64,000 bases of DNA, taken from assembly GCF_900066015.1 (NCBI RefSeq), contig NZ_LN890655.1, positions 3,574,726-3,638,725 of the forward strand, written 5' to 3'. The stretch's first letter is position 1. Every line of letters starts with the position of its first letter. This document shows, piece by piece, positions 34,861 to 43,989 of the stretch. The DNA is from Candidatus Promineifilum breve. GTDB taxonomy: Bacteria; Chloroflexota; Anaerolineae; Promineifilales; Promineifilaceae. Under the pieces are notes generated by a model that did not search any database, was not told where the DNA came from, and saw only the letters and a list, made by a program, of their open reading frames with translations. The position numbers and the translations under genes are program-made.

Positions 34861-35085
34861 AAACCAATCCTTACTGCTATCAGCCCTTTCCGGGGGCTGT
34901 GATTGTCACACAATCTGTTCACTTTACAGCCGCGATCTTACAGTACACCTGACGAAACCGTTTTCCATTACCTGCACCACTGGGGCGGGTCGCATCTTAT
35001 CATAGTTGGGGATGCCGCGCATCTTCCGGAATGGAGGAGAGATTGGTGTGTGGGCGGATTCTAGGCAATCGGCGCTCGGTCGCTA

Positions 35086-36309
35086 TCAGCCGGTACGCCC
35101 GGCTGAAATTGGCTGTGGTGGCTCTATTTGGCTCAGTAGCTCCCCCAGGAAGTCGGCTGCGGCAGCTATTCGCACGGGATCGACCCCGGCCGGCGTGTCG
35201 CCGGCGGTATGGATGACGCTATCGACGATGTCGAAGATGCCGCCGGAGGTCAGCGCGATGCAGGGGATGCCTTGCATGGCGAATAGCGAATGGTCGCCTT
35301 GCGGCCACGGCTCGGCCTCGGCCAGCCCAGGGCGCGCGCCCATGATGGCGCGCGTCGCCTCGACCCATTCGGCCGGGCAATTGAAGAAGGCGACGGTGAC
35401 CGGTTGGTGGCGCAGCCCGACGCCGTCCACGTTAACGACCAGGGCGACACGGCCGAGATCGCCGACGCAGCCGGCCAGATAGGCTACCTCGCCCGGCGCG
35501 GCGTAATGGTCTTCGCCGTTGAAAGCGACGAATTCCAGATTGATGGCCGGTGGCGCGGCGGCCAAGCGCTCGGCCAGAGCCAGGATGCAAGCCACGCCGG
35601 CGGCGTTATCCAGCGCGCCGGGCGTGCCCGGTTTAGTGTCGAAGTGAGCGCTGATGATTAGCTTCTCGCGTGATGGGGCGACGCGGCGGCCGATCACGTT
35701 AGCCCCGTAGCCGGGTCGGGCGCTGCTATGCACGAGGACGGTGATTGGCGCACCGGCCGCCGCCAATAGCGCCTCGCCTACGTCGCCCGACACGGTGACG
35801 GATGGCAGCGTGAAGTCGCCATCTTCGATGATGGGCGCGGGCGCGCCGGTCAGGGGGCTGACGGTGATGACCACCGCCGGGCGTTTGGCTTCCAGTAATT
35901 CGATCACGCGCCGGTGTTCTTCGACGGTGAAGAAGGGATAGTTCTTGGGGAACAGCGGCTCGGCGGTCAATTCGCCATGCAGCAGAGCGACATGACCTTC
36001 CAGATTAGCCGCTTCCAGTTCGGACAGACTCCCGACCGCATGGCCGGGTGCGCTCACGTCACATGGCGGCGAGAAGGGGTTAGCCCGCGCGGGCAAGAGT
36101 CTATCGGCCAGTCGCAGTTCCACGCCTTCCAGACGCCAATCAATACAGTCAAAGTGTTGGCGCTCGACGTCATAGCCGGCGTTACTCAGCACGCCGGCAA
36201 TGTACGCCTCGGCGGCGTGATTGGCGGCCGAGCCGACCGGTCGCCCGTCGGGCCAACGTGTCAACGCCGCCAGATGCCCGGCAACGCCGGCAGTGGTTGG
36301 CTGGCTCAT
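35086..36309 (-). CDS. M28-family metallopeptidase
   Basis: 407 residues, cytosolic by sequence. A PA-like insertion region (about 90-200) is followed by the M28 catalytic core: ISAHFDTKPGTPGALDNAAGVACILALAE (His and Asp metal ligands), FVAFNGEDHYAAPGEVAYL (Glu residues), NVDGVG and GDHSLFAMQGIP. M28 enzymes are Zn-dependent aminopeptidases or amidases. The exact substrate is unknown. The start at 36309 lies 9 bases after the upstream lipoprotein gene and has no Shine-Dalgarno, which points to coupled translation. Confidence 0.85.
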   Translation of the reverse strand: MSQPTTAGVAGHLAALTRWPDGRPVGSAANHAAEAYIAGVLSNAGYDVERQHFDCIDWRLEGVELRLADRLLPARANPFSPPCDVSAPGHAVGSLSELEAANLEGHVALLHGELTAEPLFPKNYPFFTVEEHRRVIELLEAKRPAVVITVSPLTGAPAPIIEDGDFTLPSVTVSGDVGEALLAAAGAPITVLVHSSARPGYGANVIGRRVAPSREKLIISAHFDTKPGTPGALDNAAGVACILALAERLAAAPPAINLEFVAFNGEDHYAAPGEVAYLAGCVGDLGRVALVVNVDGVGLRHQPVTVAFFNCPAEWVEATRAIMGARPGLAEAEPWPQGDHSLFAMQGIPCIALTSGGIFDIVDSVIHTAGDTPAGVDPVRIAAAADFLGELLSQIEPPQPISAGRTG

Positions 36310-36318
36310 CGACGTTAT

Positions 36319-36837
36319 TTAGCGGAAAGAAGCCAGGAAAGCATCCACCGCGGCCTGATCCCAATCCGCCTCGGCCGTCTGGTAGAGCAGCAGGGCCGGG
36401 CCGCCGTCGCCGGTGAAGGGCACGGTCAAGACGCGCACCGCGCTGCCCGAACCGCTGCCGGAGCCGACGGTCGCCGTCACCTCTTCGCCGCGGATCGTCA
36501 CCGGAATCTCCTCGACTTCGGTTGCCTCCACGGCTTCGTTGCCCGCGCCGGCGGCCAGCCCGTCGCGCAAGGCTTGTTCCAGTTGCTCCCGGCTCATCCC
36601 GGCCGACTCGGGAGCCTGGATCAGGAAGAAGTGGCTGCTGGTGTTGGGCTGGCTGTAGCCGACCATCACCGTGCCGCCCACGTCCATGCCGAAGTCGGGC
36701 GCGAAGCCTTCGGGCACGTCGAACTCAGCGATCTGCGCCGCCTTTTCGGCGGCCGATTCGCCGGTGGCGATCATGCCGCAACCGGCGGCGGTCAGAGCGA
36801 CCACCAGAAGTAAACCCACCAGAACAATGCGTTTCAT
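36319..36837 (-). CDS. small lipoprotein of unknown function
   Basis: 172 residues. MKRIVLVGLLLVVALTAAGC is a lipoprotein signal with the lipobox cysteine at 20. The mature part (EFDVPEGFAPDFGMDVGG, IQAPESAGMSREQLEQALRD, WDQAAVDAFLASFR) is alpha/beta without a family I can name. A short GSGSGSGS stretch is in the middle. It is followed closely by the M28 peptidase gene. Confidence 0.75.
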   Translation of the reverse strand: MKRIVLVGLLLVVALTAAGCGMIATGESAAEKAAQIAEFDVPEGFAPDFGMDVGGTVMVGYSQPNTSSHFFLIQAPESAGMSREQLEQALRDGLAAGAGNEAVEATEVEEIPVTIRGEEVTATVGSGSGSGSAVRVLTVPFTGDGGPALLLYQTAEADWDQAAVDAFLASFR

Positions 36838-36971
36838 CGTAAACTCCCATTTGTTGCCAACAGCAGTTGGCGGCTTTCCGGCCGGTCGTCAAACAGCCAT
36901 CTGATGAAAACCGGCCGGATAAACACCGTGGTTAATTCAATTGTAAAGCCGGGCAGGGGCGTTGTCTACCG

Positions 36972-38666
36972 TCAACCCGCGCCGCTGGCCCCGCCGCCGG
37001 CCGCGCCCGCCCCGGCCGCGCCGGCCCCCGAAGCCGATGCCGCGCCGCCGGAACTCGACGTAGCGACCATGACGGCCACGAAGGCGGCCATACTGCCGTC
37101 GTCGGGTGATAAAGCGCGGAAGTAGGCCGGCACGCGGTCATTACCGGAATCGGCGTAGCGCTTCATCCAGTCGCCGGCATAGCCGAAGGCGGTGGCATAG
37201 GGCAGATAGGCGTCGTAGTAAGCCGCGTCGGGCAATTCGGCCTTGCCGCGCGAAACCTCGCGCAGGAAACGCTTGAACGGCTCCCAGGCCGCGGCTTGCT
37301 GCGCCCCACCGGCCGACAGGGTCGAGATGGACACGCCGGCCAGGGTCAGGATTAGCCCGACGGTGAAGACGGCGGCGACCAGCAGCAACGACCAATAGCC
37401 GAAGAAAGAGCTGAGGAGGAAGGCGGCGATGAACAGGGGGAAGGCGAAGAGCATCACGGCCACGCCCCAGATCATCACCCGGTTGCGACCGTCCTCGGTC
37501 GCCTTATCCACAAAGCCGCCTTGCCGCAACTCTTCTTTCACGCGATCGGTGTATCGCTTCCAGCGCGAGGACGTGACGAGCTTGCCCATTTCCGTCGAGG
37601 TGACGGTGGTCTGCGGCGCGCCCGATTTGTCGGTGAAGAGCAGATCGAGCAACTCCTGTTCGTGCGGGCGCAGATTGGCGGCCTGCGGGTGGTAGGTAAG
37701 GTTAAACTCGGCGTTGTTATACCACTTCTTCTCGACCGTTTCCTCGATGGTGACTAAGCCGCGGCCGGCCAGATCGAACAGCGTCCCCAGGGCGTGGGGC
37801 CAGCCGACCGAAGCCGTCGCGTCGCCGGTCAGACTGGCGGCCAGCGCCGGCGGCAACTCGTTCGGCGGTTTGTGGAGCAGCTGCTCGGCGCGGGCCACGG
37901 CCGGCCGACGATAGGGGCGGGTGGCGGCAAAGGATAGGAGGATTCCACCCACCAGCGTCGCCACGGCGGCCACAATCCATAACCACGCCCGGCTGTTCTG
38001 CGCGGCGGTCTGTATTTGCCGGGTTGGCAACGTCTCGCTGAAGGAGCCGGAGGCGAAATTGAGCCGCACGACCAGCGGGTCGCCGGCCGACAGGTTGCCC
38101 TGGGTGAAGACGGCCCGGTTGCCTTCGACGGTTATTTCCGATTTGCCCGCCAGCACTTCCGGCTGGCCGAGCAGTTGGGCTTCGGCGGGGAATGTGACAG
38201 TCGTCCGGTTGCTGGCAATGTCGTAGTCGTACTCGTCGGGCAGGGCTTGCCAGTCGAGCACGTCGGCCGCCTCGCCCCCTTCCACGACGCCTAGCGCGCG
38301 ATAGGACAGGGTGAACGTCTGCACCGCGTCCGAGGTGGGCGATAGATGCCAGGTGATGACGATGGGATCGCGGCCGGTGATTTCCACCTGCCCCGGCCCC
38401 GTGCCCTGCGGCCAGGCTGTGCCATCCATCCCGGCCACGATGTCGGTGATGCCGTCGGTGTGGTCGGTCGGCAGTTCGCGGAAGACGAAGCTGAACGGCC
38501 CGCCCACGAAGCGGAACGTCACCGTCTCCTCGACCAACAGCGAGCGGTCATACTGCGCCGCCACGTCCACGTCGAAGCGGTCGGCGCTATAGCTTTTGTC
38601 ATCCTGGGCGGCGATGGAGAACAGTAGGGCGATGGGCAGGAGAGCGATCAAGAGTTTGCGTAACAT
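36972..38666 (-). CDS. DUF2207-type predicted membrane protein
   Basis: 564 residues. A signal peptide (about 1-24) leads to an exported beta-rich domain (about 27-220; TVTFRFVGGPFSFVFRELPTDHTDGI is the DUF2207 start). A membrane helix (about 230-250), a cytosolic helical region, two more helices (about 405-450) and a Gly/Ser/Ala-rich tail follow. Function is unknown. ATG 38666 is preceded by AAGGAG at 8 bases; a GTG at 38675 overlaps that sequence. The low-complexity tail GAGAAGAGAAGGGASGAG is typical of such proteins. Confidence 0.82.
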   Translation of the reverse strand: MLRKLLIALLPIALLFSIAAQDDKSYSADRFDVDVAAQYDRSLLVEETVTFRFVGGPFSFVFRELPTDHTDGITDIVAGMDGTAWPQGTGPGQVEITGRDPIVITWHLSPTSDAVQTFTLSYRALGVVEGGEAADVLDWQALPDEYDYDIASNRTTVTFPAEAQLLGQPEVLAGKSEITVEGNRAVFTQGNLSAGDPLVVRLNFASGSFSETLPTRQIQTAAQNSRAWLWIVAAVATLVGGILLSFAATRPYRRPAVARAEQLLHKPPNELPPALAASLTGDATASVGWPHALGTLFDLAGRGLVTIEETVEKKWYNNAEFNLTYHPQAANLRPHEQELLDLLFTDKSGAPQTTVTSTEMGKLVTSSRWKRYTDRVKEELRQGGFVDKATEDGRNRVMIWGVAVMLFAFPLFIAAFLLSSFFGYWSLLLVAAVFTVGLILTLAGVSISTLSAGGAQQAAAWEPFKRFLREVSRGKAELPDAAYYDAYLPYATAFGYAGDWMKRYADSGNDRVPAYFRALSPDDGSMAAFVAVMVATSSSGGAASASGAGAAGAGAAGGGASGAG

Positions 38667-38760
38667 CCGGTTCACTCCTTAATAGGTACGCCGGGTAATT
38701 AAGCGTCCCATTTCCTCTACGCAGGCTGAGGGAAACGAGTTGCAACCACGCATTCAGGTG

Positions 38761-38985
38761 CCCCCAGTGCGATGCACCTTCTGAGGTGCGTTGCACTGGG
38801 GGCACTTGTTTGCAAAGGTGCAACCCACTTCAGAAAGTGGGTCGCACCCGGGACAGGACGGCCCGTGGGGGCCAAAGGTGCAACCCACTTCAGAAAGTGG
38901 GTCGCACCCGGGACAGGACGGCCCGTGGGGGCCAAAGGTGCAACCCACTTCAGAAAGTGGGTCGCACCCGGGACAGGACGGCCCG
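38761..38985. repeat. hairpin array: one singleton plus three 60-bp tandem copies
   Basis: 38761-38801 is an 18-bp near-perfect hairpin. 38813-38985 is 2.9 copies of an exactly 60-bp unit, each holding a 14-bp-stem hairpin (GTGCAACCCACTT / AAGTGGGTCGCAC) plus a CGGGACAGGACGGCC spacer. The singleton (read on the other strand) and the units share the pattern GTGCAAC-CAC-TCAGAA-GTG-TCGCAC. The 3' end of the flavoprotein gene runs into the third copy. Confidence 0.75.
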
Positions 38986-40527
38986 CGCGGCATTATAGCC
39001 CGGCGCGCCGGTGACGCCGCCGCCGGGATGCGCCCCCGCGCCGCACAGATACAAGTTGCGCACCGGCGTCTCATAGCGGCTCCAGCCGGGAATCGGCCGC
39101 ATCACCAGCATCTGCTCCAGCCCCATCTGGCCGTGGTGGATGCTGCCCTCGGCCAGCCCGTAGACGCGCTCCAGGTCGAGCGGCGTAACGATCTGGCAAT
39201 GCACGATTTGCTCGCGGATGCCGGGGGCCACTGTCGCCAGCGTATCCAGCACCGTATCGGCGAAGACCTGGCCCTGCGTCGTCCAATCCCCTTCGCGCAG
39301 CTTATAAGGCGCGAATTGAGCGTTGACGGTCAGGATATGGCCGCCCGCCGCCGGTTCGTGGAGCGTCGGCAGATACATCTCCAGGTACGGCTTCTCGGAG
39401 AAGCGGCCGTACTTGGCGGCGTCGTAGGCGCGCTCGATGGCATCGAGGCTGGGGGCCAACCGGATGCGGCCGCCGAGTTGGGCATTGTCGGCCAGCCCGG
39501 CAAACCCCGGCAACCCGCTGAGCACCAGATTGAGCCGCGCCGTGCTGCCGCGGAACATGATGTTGCGCACGTGGCGCATCACTTCCGGCTCCAATTGCTG
39601 CGGCCCGACGAGGTCGAACAGCGTGTGGCGCGGGTCGGCGTTGGACAGCACAGTCGTGGCCCGAATCTCCTCGCCCGAGTCCAGCCGCACGCCGACGGCC
39701 GCCGCGTCCAGACCGTCGCCAATGAGAATCTGGGCCACGCCCGCGCCGGTGCGGATGGTCGCCCCGGCGGCCCGCGCCGCGCCGGCCAGCGCCGCCGACA
39801 GTTGGCCGATGCCCCCGACCACGAAGCGGTGATTCAGCAGCCCGCCGAGGTTCTGGTAGAAAAAGGTCAGATTCGTGCCCGCGCTGCGCGGCCCCAGCGT
39901 GGCCCCCACGACGGCCGAGCCGCCCAACGCGCCCTTCAGCGCGTCGCTCTCGAACCATTCATCGAGATAGGCTTGGGCGGCCATGGGTAGCAGGCGGAAC
40001 AGTTCCATCATGTCGTCGCCGCCCAGCCGCCGCAAGCGCAGGGCCAGCGGCGCCCAGCCCATCACGTCGCCGCCGCGCAGCCCGGCCAGATCGGGCGGGG
40101 CCAGCAGCAGCATGCCGCGTAGCAGGCCGGTCATGCGCTCCACCTGGCGGCGGAAGGCGGGCCAGCGGGCGGCGTCGCGCTCGCTGAAGCGGGCGATGTC
40201 GGCCACGGTGCGGGCCTCGTCGCGCCAGATGGTCAGGGCGCGGCCGTCGGGCTGCGGGGCGAAGAGCAGCGCCGGGTTCTCGCGGAAGGCCAGCCCGTGG
40301 CGCGTCAGATCGAGCTTGCGGATGATCTCGTCCTGGAAGAGCGCGGCGTCGGTCGCGCCGGTATCGACGCGATAGCCGGGAAATATCTCCTCGGTCGCCG
40401 CCGCGCCGCCCAGCGTGTCGCGCCGCTCGACGACCAGCACGCGCTTGCCCGCCTGGGCCAGCGTCGCCGCCGCCACCAACCCGTTATGCCCGCCGCCGAT
40501 GACGATGATGTCGTAGTGTTCGGTCAT
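38950..40527 (-). CDS. PYROXD2/CrtI-like FAD-dependent oxidoreductase (copy A)
   Basis: 525 residues. An N-terminal dinucleotide-binding motif IIVIGGGHNGLVAAATLAQAGK is followed by ERRDTLGGAAATEEIFPGYRVD, the phytoene-desaturase-like fold. CGAGAHPGGGVTGAPGYNAA at the C-terminus is the conserved flavin motif. The HNGLVAA form marks the PYROXD2-like clade, not carotenoid CrtI, and no carotenoid genes are near. AGGAG lies about 12 bases before ATG 40527. It is the last gene of the mttB operon. The final residues come from a tandem repeat. Confidence 0.85.
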   Translation of the reverse strand: MTEHYDIIVIGGGHNGLVAAATLAQAGKRVLVVERRDTLGGAAATEEIFPGYRVDTGATDAALFQDEIIRKLDLTRHGLAFRENPALLFAPQPDGRALTIWRDEARTVADIARFSERDAARWPAFRRQVERMTGLLRGMLLLAPPDLAGLRGGDVMGWAPLALRLRRLGGDDMMELFRLLPMAAQAYLDEWFESDALKGALGGSAVVGATLGPRSAGTNLTFFYQNLGGLLNHRFVVGGIGQLSAALAGAARAAGATIRTGAGVAQILIGDGLDAAAVGVRLDSGEEIRATTVLSNADPRHTLFDLVGPQQLEPEVMRHVRNIMFRGSTARLNLVLSGLPGFAGLADNAQLGGRIRLAPSLDAIERAYDAAKYGRFSEKPYLEMYLPTLHEPAAGGHILTVNAQFAPYKLREGDWTTQGQVFADTVLDTLATVAPGIREQIVHCQIVTPLDLERVYGLAEGSIHHGQMGLEQMLVMRPIPGWSRYETPVRNLYLCGAGAHPGGGVTGAPGYNAARAVLSRVRPTF

Positions 40528-40547
40528 GGAATGTGTCTCCTATTGTC

Positions 40548-40620
40548 GCAGGGGGGCAGGGGAGCAGGGGGGCAGGGGAGAGTGCATCACCCCTGCTCCC
40601 CTGCACCCCTGCTCCCCTGC
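40548..40620. repeat. inverted pair of G-rich arrays
   Basis: G arm 40548-40581 and C arm 40589-40620 are near-perfect complements of about 32 bp around an AGTGCATCA-like centre, forming one long hairpin between the two flavoprotein genes. Confidence 0.8.
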
Positions 40621-40624
40621 ATTC

Positions 40625-42211
40625 TTAACCGGCGTCCTTCAACGCCTCCAACGCCCCCAACCGCCCCGGCGCGCCCATGATGCCGCCGCCGGGATGGGTG
40701 CCGGAGCCGCACTGGTAGTAGCCTTTGATCGGCGTGCGGTACTTGGCATAGCCGGCCGCCGGGCGCAGGAAGAAGAGTTGCGACAGGTTCAATTCACCGT
40801 GGAAGATGTTGCCCTCGGTGATGCCGGTCATGCGCTCCACGTCGACCGGCGTCAGCACTTGGCGGTGCAGGATGACGTCCTTGATGTCGGGGAAGGCGCT
40901 CTCCAGCACATCGACCACCGCGTCGCCGAACGCCTCGCGCTTCTCGTCCGTCCACGGCCCATCGGCCAGCTTATAGGGCGCGTATTGCACGAAACAGGAC
41001 ATGACGTGCTTGCCCGGCGGGGCCATGTCGGGGTCGATCATCGACGGGATGATCACGTCCACGTAGGGCCGCTTTGAGAAATTGCCGTACTTGGCGTCGT
41101 CGTAGGCCCGCTCGATGGTCTCCAGGTCGGGACTCATCGACACCGCCCCGGCCAGATGGCGACCGGCGCCCGGCCGGCAGGCCAGCTCCGGCAGACGGTC
41201 GAGAGCCAGATTGACCTTGCCCGACGAGCCGAACGTCTGGAAACGGCGCACCGCGCCGACCAGATCGTCGGGCAGTTGCCCCGGCTCCACCAGGTTCAGG
41301 AACGTCTGCTTGGGGTCGAGGCTGGAGAGAACCAGCGGCGCGGTGATTTCGTCGCCGTTGTCCAGCACGACGCCCGTCGTCCGGCCGTTCTTCACCAGCA
41401 CCTTCGATACGCCGGTGTTGCAACGAATCTCCGCCCCCTGGGCCTCGGCGGCGCGGGCCAGCGTCTGGGCCAGCCCGCCCGTGCCCCCCTTGTGGAAACC
41501 CCAGGCGCGGTAGGCCCCGTCGATCTCGCCCATGTAGTGGTGCAGCAGCACGTAGGCCGTGCCCGGCGAGCGCGGGCCGAGGAAGGTGCCGATGATGCCG
41601 CTGGCCGACAGGGTGGCCTTCAGCGGCTCCGACTCGAACCACTGCTCGACGAAATCGGCCGCGCTCATCGTCATCAGCTTGGCCAGGATGTAGAGTTGTT
41701 CCTGATTGAGGCCCAGGAAGTGGCGGGCCATGTCGATCAGCCCCATCATGTCCTTGGGGTGGAACGTCGTCGGGTCGGGCGGGATGATGTTCAGGATGTA
41801 GCGCACGGCCTTGGCCATGAAATACATATTGCGGGCGTATTCGTCGTAGGTGTCGGCGTCGCGGCGCGAGAAGCGGGCAATGTCGCGCAGGGTGCGGTAG
41901 TGGTCGCCGTCGCGATAGAGGCAGTCGCGGCCGTCCAGTGTGGGCGTCAGCGTGCTCTCCAGTGGCAGAATGGTCAGGCCGTGGGCCGGCAGGTTCAACT
42001 CGCGGATGATCTCCGGCCGGAAGAGGCTGACGACGTAGGAGAAGACGGTGAACTTGAAGCCGGGAAACACTTCCTCGGTGACCGACGCGCCGCCGACGAG
42101 GTAGCGCTTCTCCAGCACCAGCGTCTTCTTCCCCGCGCGCGCCAGATAAGCCGCGGCGACGAGACCATTATGGCCGCCGCCGATTACGATTGCGTCGTAG
42201 TGGTTGTTCAT
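40625..42211 (-). CDS. PYROXD2/CrtI-like FAD-dependent oxidoreductase (copy B)
   Basis: 528 residues, same family as copy A and clearly paralogous. AIVIGGGHNGLVAAAYLARAGKK is the FAD site, KRYLVGGASVTEEVFPGFKF is the second motif, and CGSGTHPGGGIMGAPGR is the C-terminal flavin motif. Substrate is unknown; adjacency to gcvT and mttB suggests an amine or N-methyl compound. An AAGGA sequence precedes ATG 42211. It follows the four-helix-bundle gene. Two such flavoproteins side by side may form a heteromer, as other paired dehydrogenases do, but this is inference. Confidence 0.85.
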   Translation of the reverse strand: MNNHYDAIVIGGGHNGLVAAAYLARAGKKTLVLEKRYLVGGASVTEEVFPGFKFTVFSYVVSLFRPEIIRELNLPAHGLTILPLESTLTPTLDGRDCLYRDGDHYRTLRDIARFSRRDADTYDEYARNMYFMAKAVRYILNIIPPDPTTFHPKDMMGLIDMARHFLGLNQEQLYILAKLMTMSAADFVEQWFESEPLKATLSASGIIGTFLGPRSPGTAYVLLHHYMGEIDGAYRAWGFHKGGTGGLAQTLARAAEAQGAEIRCNTGVSKVLVKNGRTTGVVLDNGDEITAPLVLSSLDPKQTFLNLVEPGQLPDDLVGAVRRFQTFGSSGKVNLALDRLPELACRPGAGRHLAGAVSMSPDLETIERAYDDAKYGNFSKRPYVDVIIPSMIDPDMAPPGKHVMSCFVQYAPYKLADGPWTDEKREAFGDAVVDVLESAFPDIKDVILHRQVLTPVDVERMTGITEGNIFHGELNLSQLFFLRPAAGYAKYRTPIKGYYQCGSGTHPGGGIMGAPGRLGALEALKDAG

Positions 42212-42230
42212 GGGTGGTGTCCTTCTTTTA

Positions 42231-42263
42231 GCAGGGGAGCAGGGGGGCAGGGGAGCAGGGGGG
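42231..42263. repeat. G-rich arm left of the four-helix-bundle gene
   Basis: Four GGGG or longer runs. It is the inverse complement (about 3 mismatches in 33) of the arm at 42714-42747. Confidence 0.8.
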
Positions 42264-42279
42264 AACTGCTCTCGTTACC

Positions 42280-42702
42280 TTAGCTGCTCTTGTTGGTACT
42301 GTTTGGCCCTAGCAATAGCCAGGGTTCGGGATTGTTGATCATATGAACCAATTTACCGAGAATATGATCATAGGTTGTATACAGTTCGCGGGCTTGGTCA
42401 CGGTCGAGATAGCCGCATTTCACGGCGAATTCGAGCCACACCTGGGTCTCGGCCGCTTCGGCCTCTGAGTGGCTTAAACGCTGGACAAAAGCGGCATCAT
42501 AACGTCGCTTGCGCCACGCCTCCGCTACATTGGCGGCCACGGAACGCGACGACCGCCGGATTTGATCGGTCAACGAGTAACGTTCCTCTGGCGGAAAGGC
42601 CTTGCTCATCTCAAATATCCGCATGGCGGCATCAAAAGCCATCTGATAAACCTCCAACTCGCGGTGGCTCCGAACCGGCTTACGTTGTTCACCGCTCGAC
42701 AT
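42280..42702 (-). CDS. four helix bundle protein (23S rRNA IVS / S23 type)
   Basis: 140 residues. HRELEVYQMAFDAAMRIFEMSKAFPPEERYSLTDQIRRSSRSVAANVAEAWRKR is the IVS-protein (TIGR02436) signature, predicted as a four-helix bundle. Relatives are encoded in 23S rRNA intervening sequences and as Avd accessory proteins of diversity-generating retroelements. No rRNA, reverse transcriptase or variable repeat is nearby. It splits the methyl-group operon and is bracketed by inverted G-rich arms (42231-42263 and 42714-42747). It starts 2 bases after the gcvT stop. Role unknown. Confidence 0.85.
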   Translation of the reverse strand: MSSGEQRKPVRSHRELEVYQMAFDAAMRIFEMSKAFPPEERYSLTDQIRRSSRSVAANVAEAWRKRRYDAAFVQRLSHSEAEAAETQVWLEFAVKCGYLDRDQARELYTTYDHILGKLVHMINNPEPWLLLGPNSTNKSS

Positions 42703-42704
42703 GG

Positions 42705-43961
42705 TTAGCTCTTTCTCCCCTGCTCCCCTGCTCCCCCGCTCCCCTGCGCTTTCTTACGCTCCGGATCAAAAAACGGCGTCGCCACAATTGTCGCCGGGCA
42801 CAGCTTGCGCTTGAACTCGACGGTCACTTCCACGTCCACGCGGTTGCCGATCTGTGCGTGCGGGGTCAGGAGGGTGCCGATGCCGATGTATTGCTTCAGG
42901 ATGGGCGAGAAGGTGTGGCTGGTGATTTGCCCGATATGGCCGGACGAGAGTCCGGTGCGGCCGGGGTTGCCCGTCTCGTAGACGGGCACGGCCGACCGCG
43001 ACGCCCGCCCGGCCACACGCGGCGGCAAATCTTCCTCGGCAAACAGCCGTTCCAGCGCCGGCCAATCGTAGCGCACGCCGACGAAGCCCCACACCGAGCC
43101 TTTGGCCCGCTCGGCGGCCAGGGCGCGGCGGCCGATGAAGTCGCCCTTGTTTGGCGCGACGGCCCAGCCCAGCCCGATCTCATAGGGCGATGACTTCTGG
43201 CTCTCGATGACGGCGTGGTGGCTGGAGACGTAATCGACGGCGATCATGATCAATCCGGCCTCGACGCGGGCGATGTCCAGGGCCATGATGCCCGCCGGCA
43301 GGATGCCGTGCCCCTGGCCGCGGTCGATGAGGCAATCCCACAGCCGCTCGGCGTGCTCCGGCCGCACCCACAGCTCGTAGCCCAGGTCGCCGGTGTAGCC
43401 GGTGCGCGTCACCGTCACCGGCAAGCCGTCGAACGTGCCCTGGGCCAGATGGAAATAGCGCAGCTTGTCGAGATCGACGCCGCTGACGACCTCTTTTAGG
43501 ATGGCCCGGCTGCGCGGCCCCTGGATGGCCAGGGCGGCCAGATCGTCGGTCACCTCGGTCACGGTCGCGTTCAGGCCGTAGCCCACGTCCTGGAACCAGC
43601 GGCCGTTGGGGTCGGCCGAAGTGATGCGAAAGCGATTGGCCTCCAGCCGCGACACCGTGCCGTCGTCGATGACCTTGCCGTGGGCGTCGCACCAGGGCGT
43701 GTAATACACCTGGCCCACACGCTGCTTGGTCACGTCGCGGGTGATCACCCGGTCGACCAGCCGGGCGGCGTCGGGGCCGGTCACTTCGTACTTAAAGAGC
43801 GGGCTGACGTCGATCAGCGCCGCGCTATTGCGAATGGCGTAATACTCCCGGTCGTGGGACATCTCGTAGATGCCCGCCGACAGGTAGCCCGACCAGTTGC
43901 GCCATTCGTAGCTCTCGCAGGCGGCGGCGGTGCGGCTGTGGAAGGGGGTTGGTAGTGGCAT
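42705..43961 (-). CDS. GcvT-like aminomethyltransferase family protein
   Basis: 418 residues. The GcvT N-terminal fold (SAALIDVSPLFKYEVTGPDAARLVDRVITRDV) and the folate-binding signature (GYTGDLGYELWVRPEHAERLW) are clear, as is the C-terminal beta-barrel domain. The family binds tetrahydrofolate and moves one-carbon units from amines or methylated compounds. It is not the glycine-cleavage T protein by context: no gcvP or gcvH is near. It sits between iclR and the flavoproteins, so a demethylase role is likely. GGAGG precedes ATG 43961. The C-terminal ~14 residues are translated G-rich repeat. Confidence 0.85.
   Translation of the reverse strand: MPLPTPFHSRTAAACESYEWRNWSGYLSAGIYEMSHDREYYAIRNSAALIDVSPLFKYEVTGPDAARLVDRVITRDVTKQRVGQVYYTPWCDAHGKVIDDGTVSRLEANRFRITSADPNGRWFQDVGYGLNATVTEVTDDLAALAIQGPRSRAILKEVVSGVDLDKLRYFHLAQGTFDGLPVTVTRTGYTGDLGYELWVRPEHAERLWDCLIDRGQGHGILPAGIMALDIARVEAGLIMIAVDYVSSHHAVIESQKSSPYEIGLGWAVAPNKGDFIGRRALAAERAKGSVWGFVGVRYDWPALERLFAEEDLPPRVAGRASRSAVPVYETGNPGRTGLSSGHIGQITSHTFSPILKQYIGIGTLLTPHAQIGNRVDVEVTVEFKRKLCPATIVATPFFDPERKKAQGSGGAGEQGRKS
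42714..42747. repeat. C-rich arm right of the four-helix-bundle gene
   Basis: Complement of the 42231-42263 arm. It encodes the last residues of the GcvT-like protein and may supply the ribosome binding site for the four-helix gene. Confidence 0.8.
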
Positions 43962-43989
43962 GGATCCTCCGCTAGTTTGTTGTCTAATA

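Noticed and set aside
38813-38985. 60-bp tandem units considered as a CRISPR array
   Set aside because: Units are identical along the full 60 bp with no variable spacers, and no cas genes are present.
38950-42211. Carotenoid biosynthesis (CrtI) for the two phytoene-dehydrogenase-like proteins
   Set aside because: Both have the HNGLVAA form of the FAD motif, and there is no crtB or other carotenoid gene nearby. Context is methyl-group metabolism.
42280-42702. A diversity-generating retroelement, because of the Avd-like four-helix protein
   Set aside because: No reverse transcriptase, template repeat or variable repeat was found nearby.
42705-43961. Glycine cleavage T protein
   Set aside because: No gcvH or gcvP is adjacent, the operon partners are methyl-compound genes, and the sequence departs from canonical GcvT at the N-terminus.
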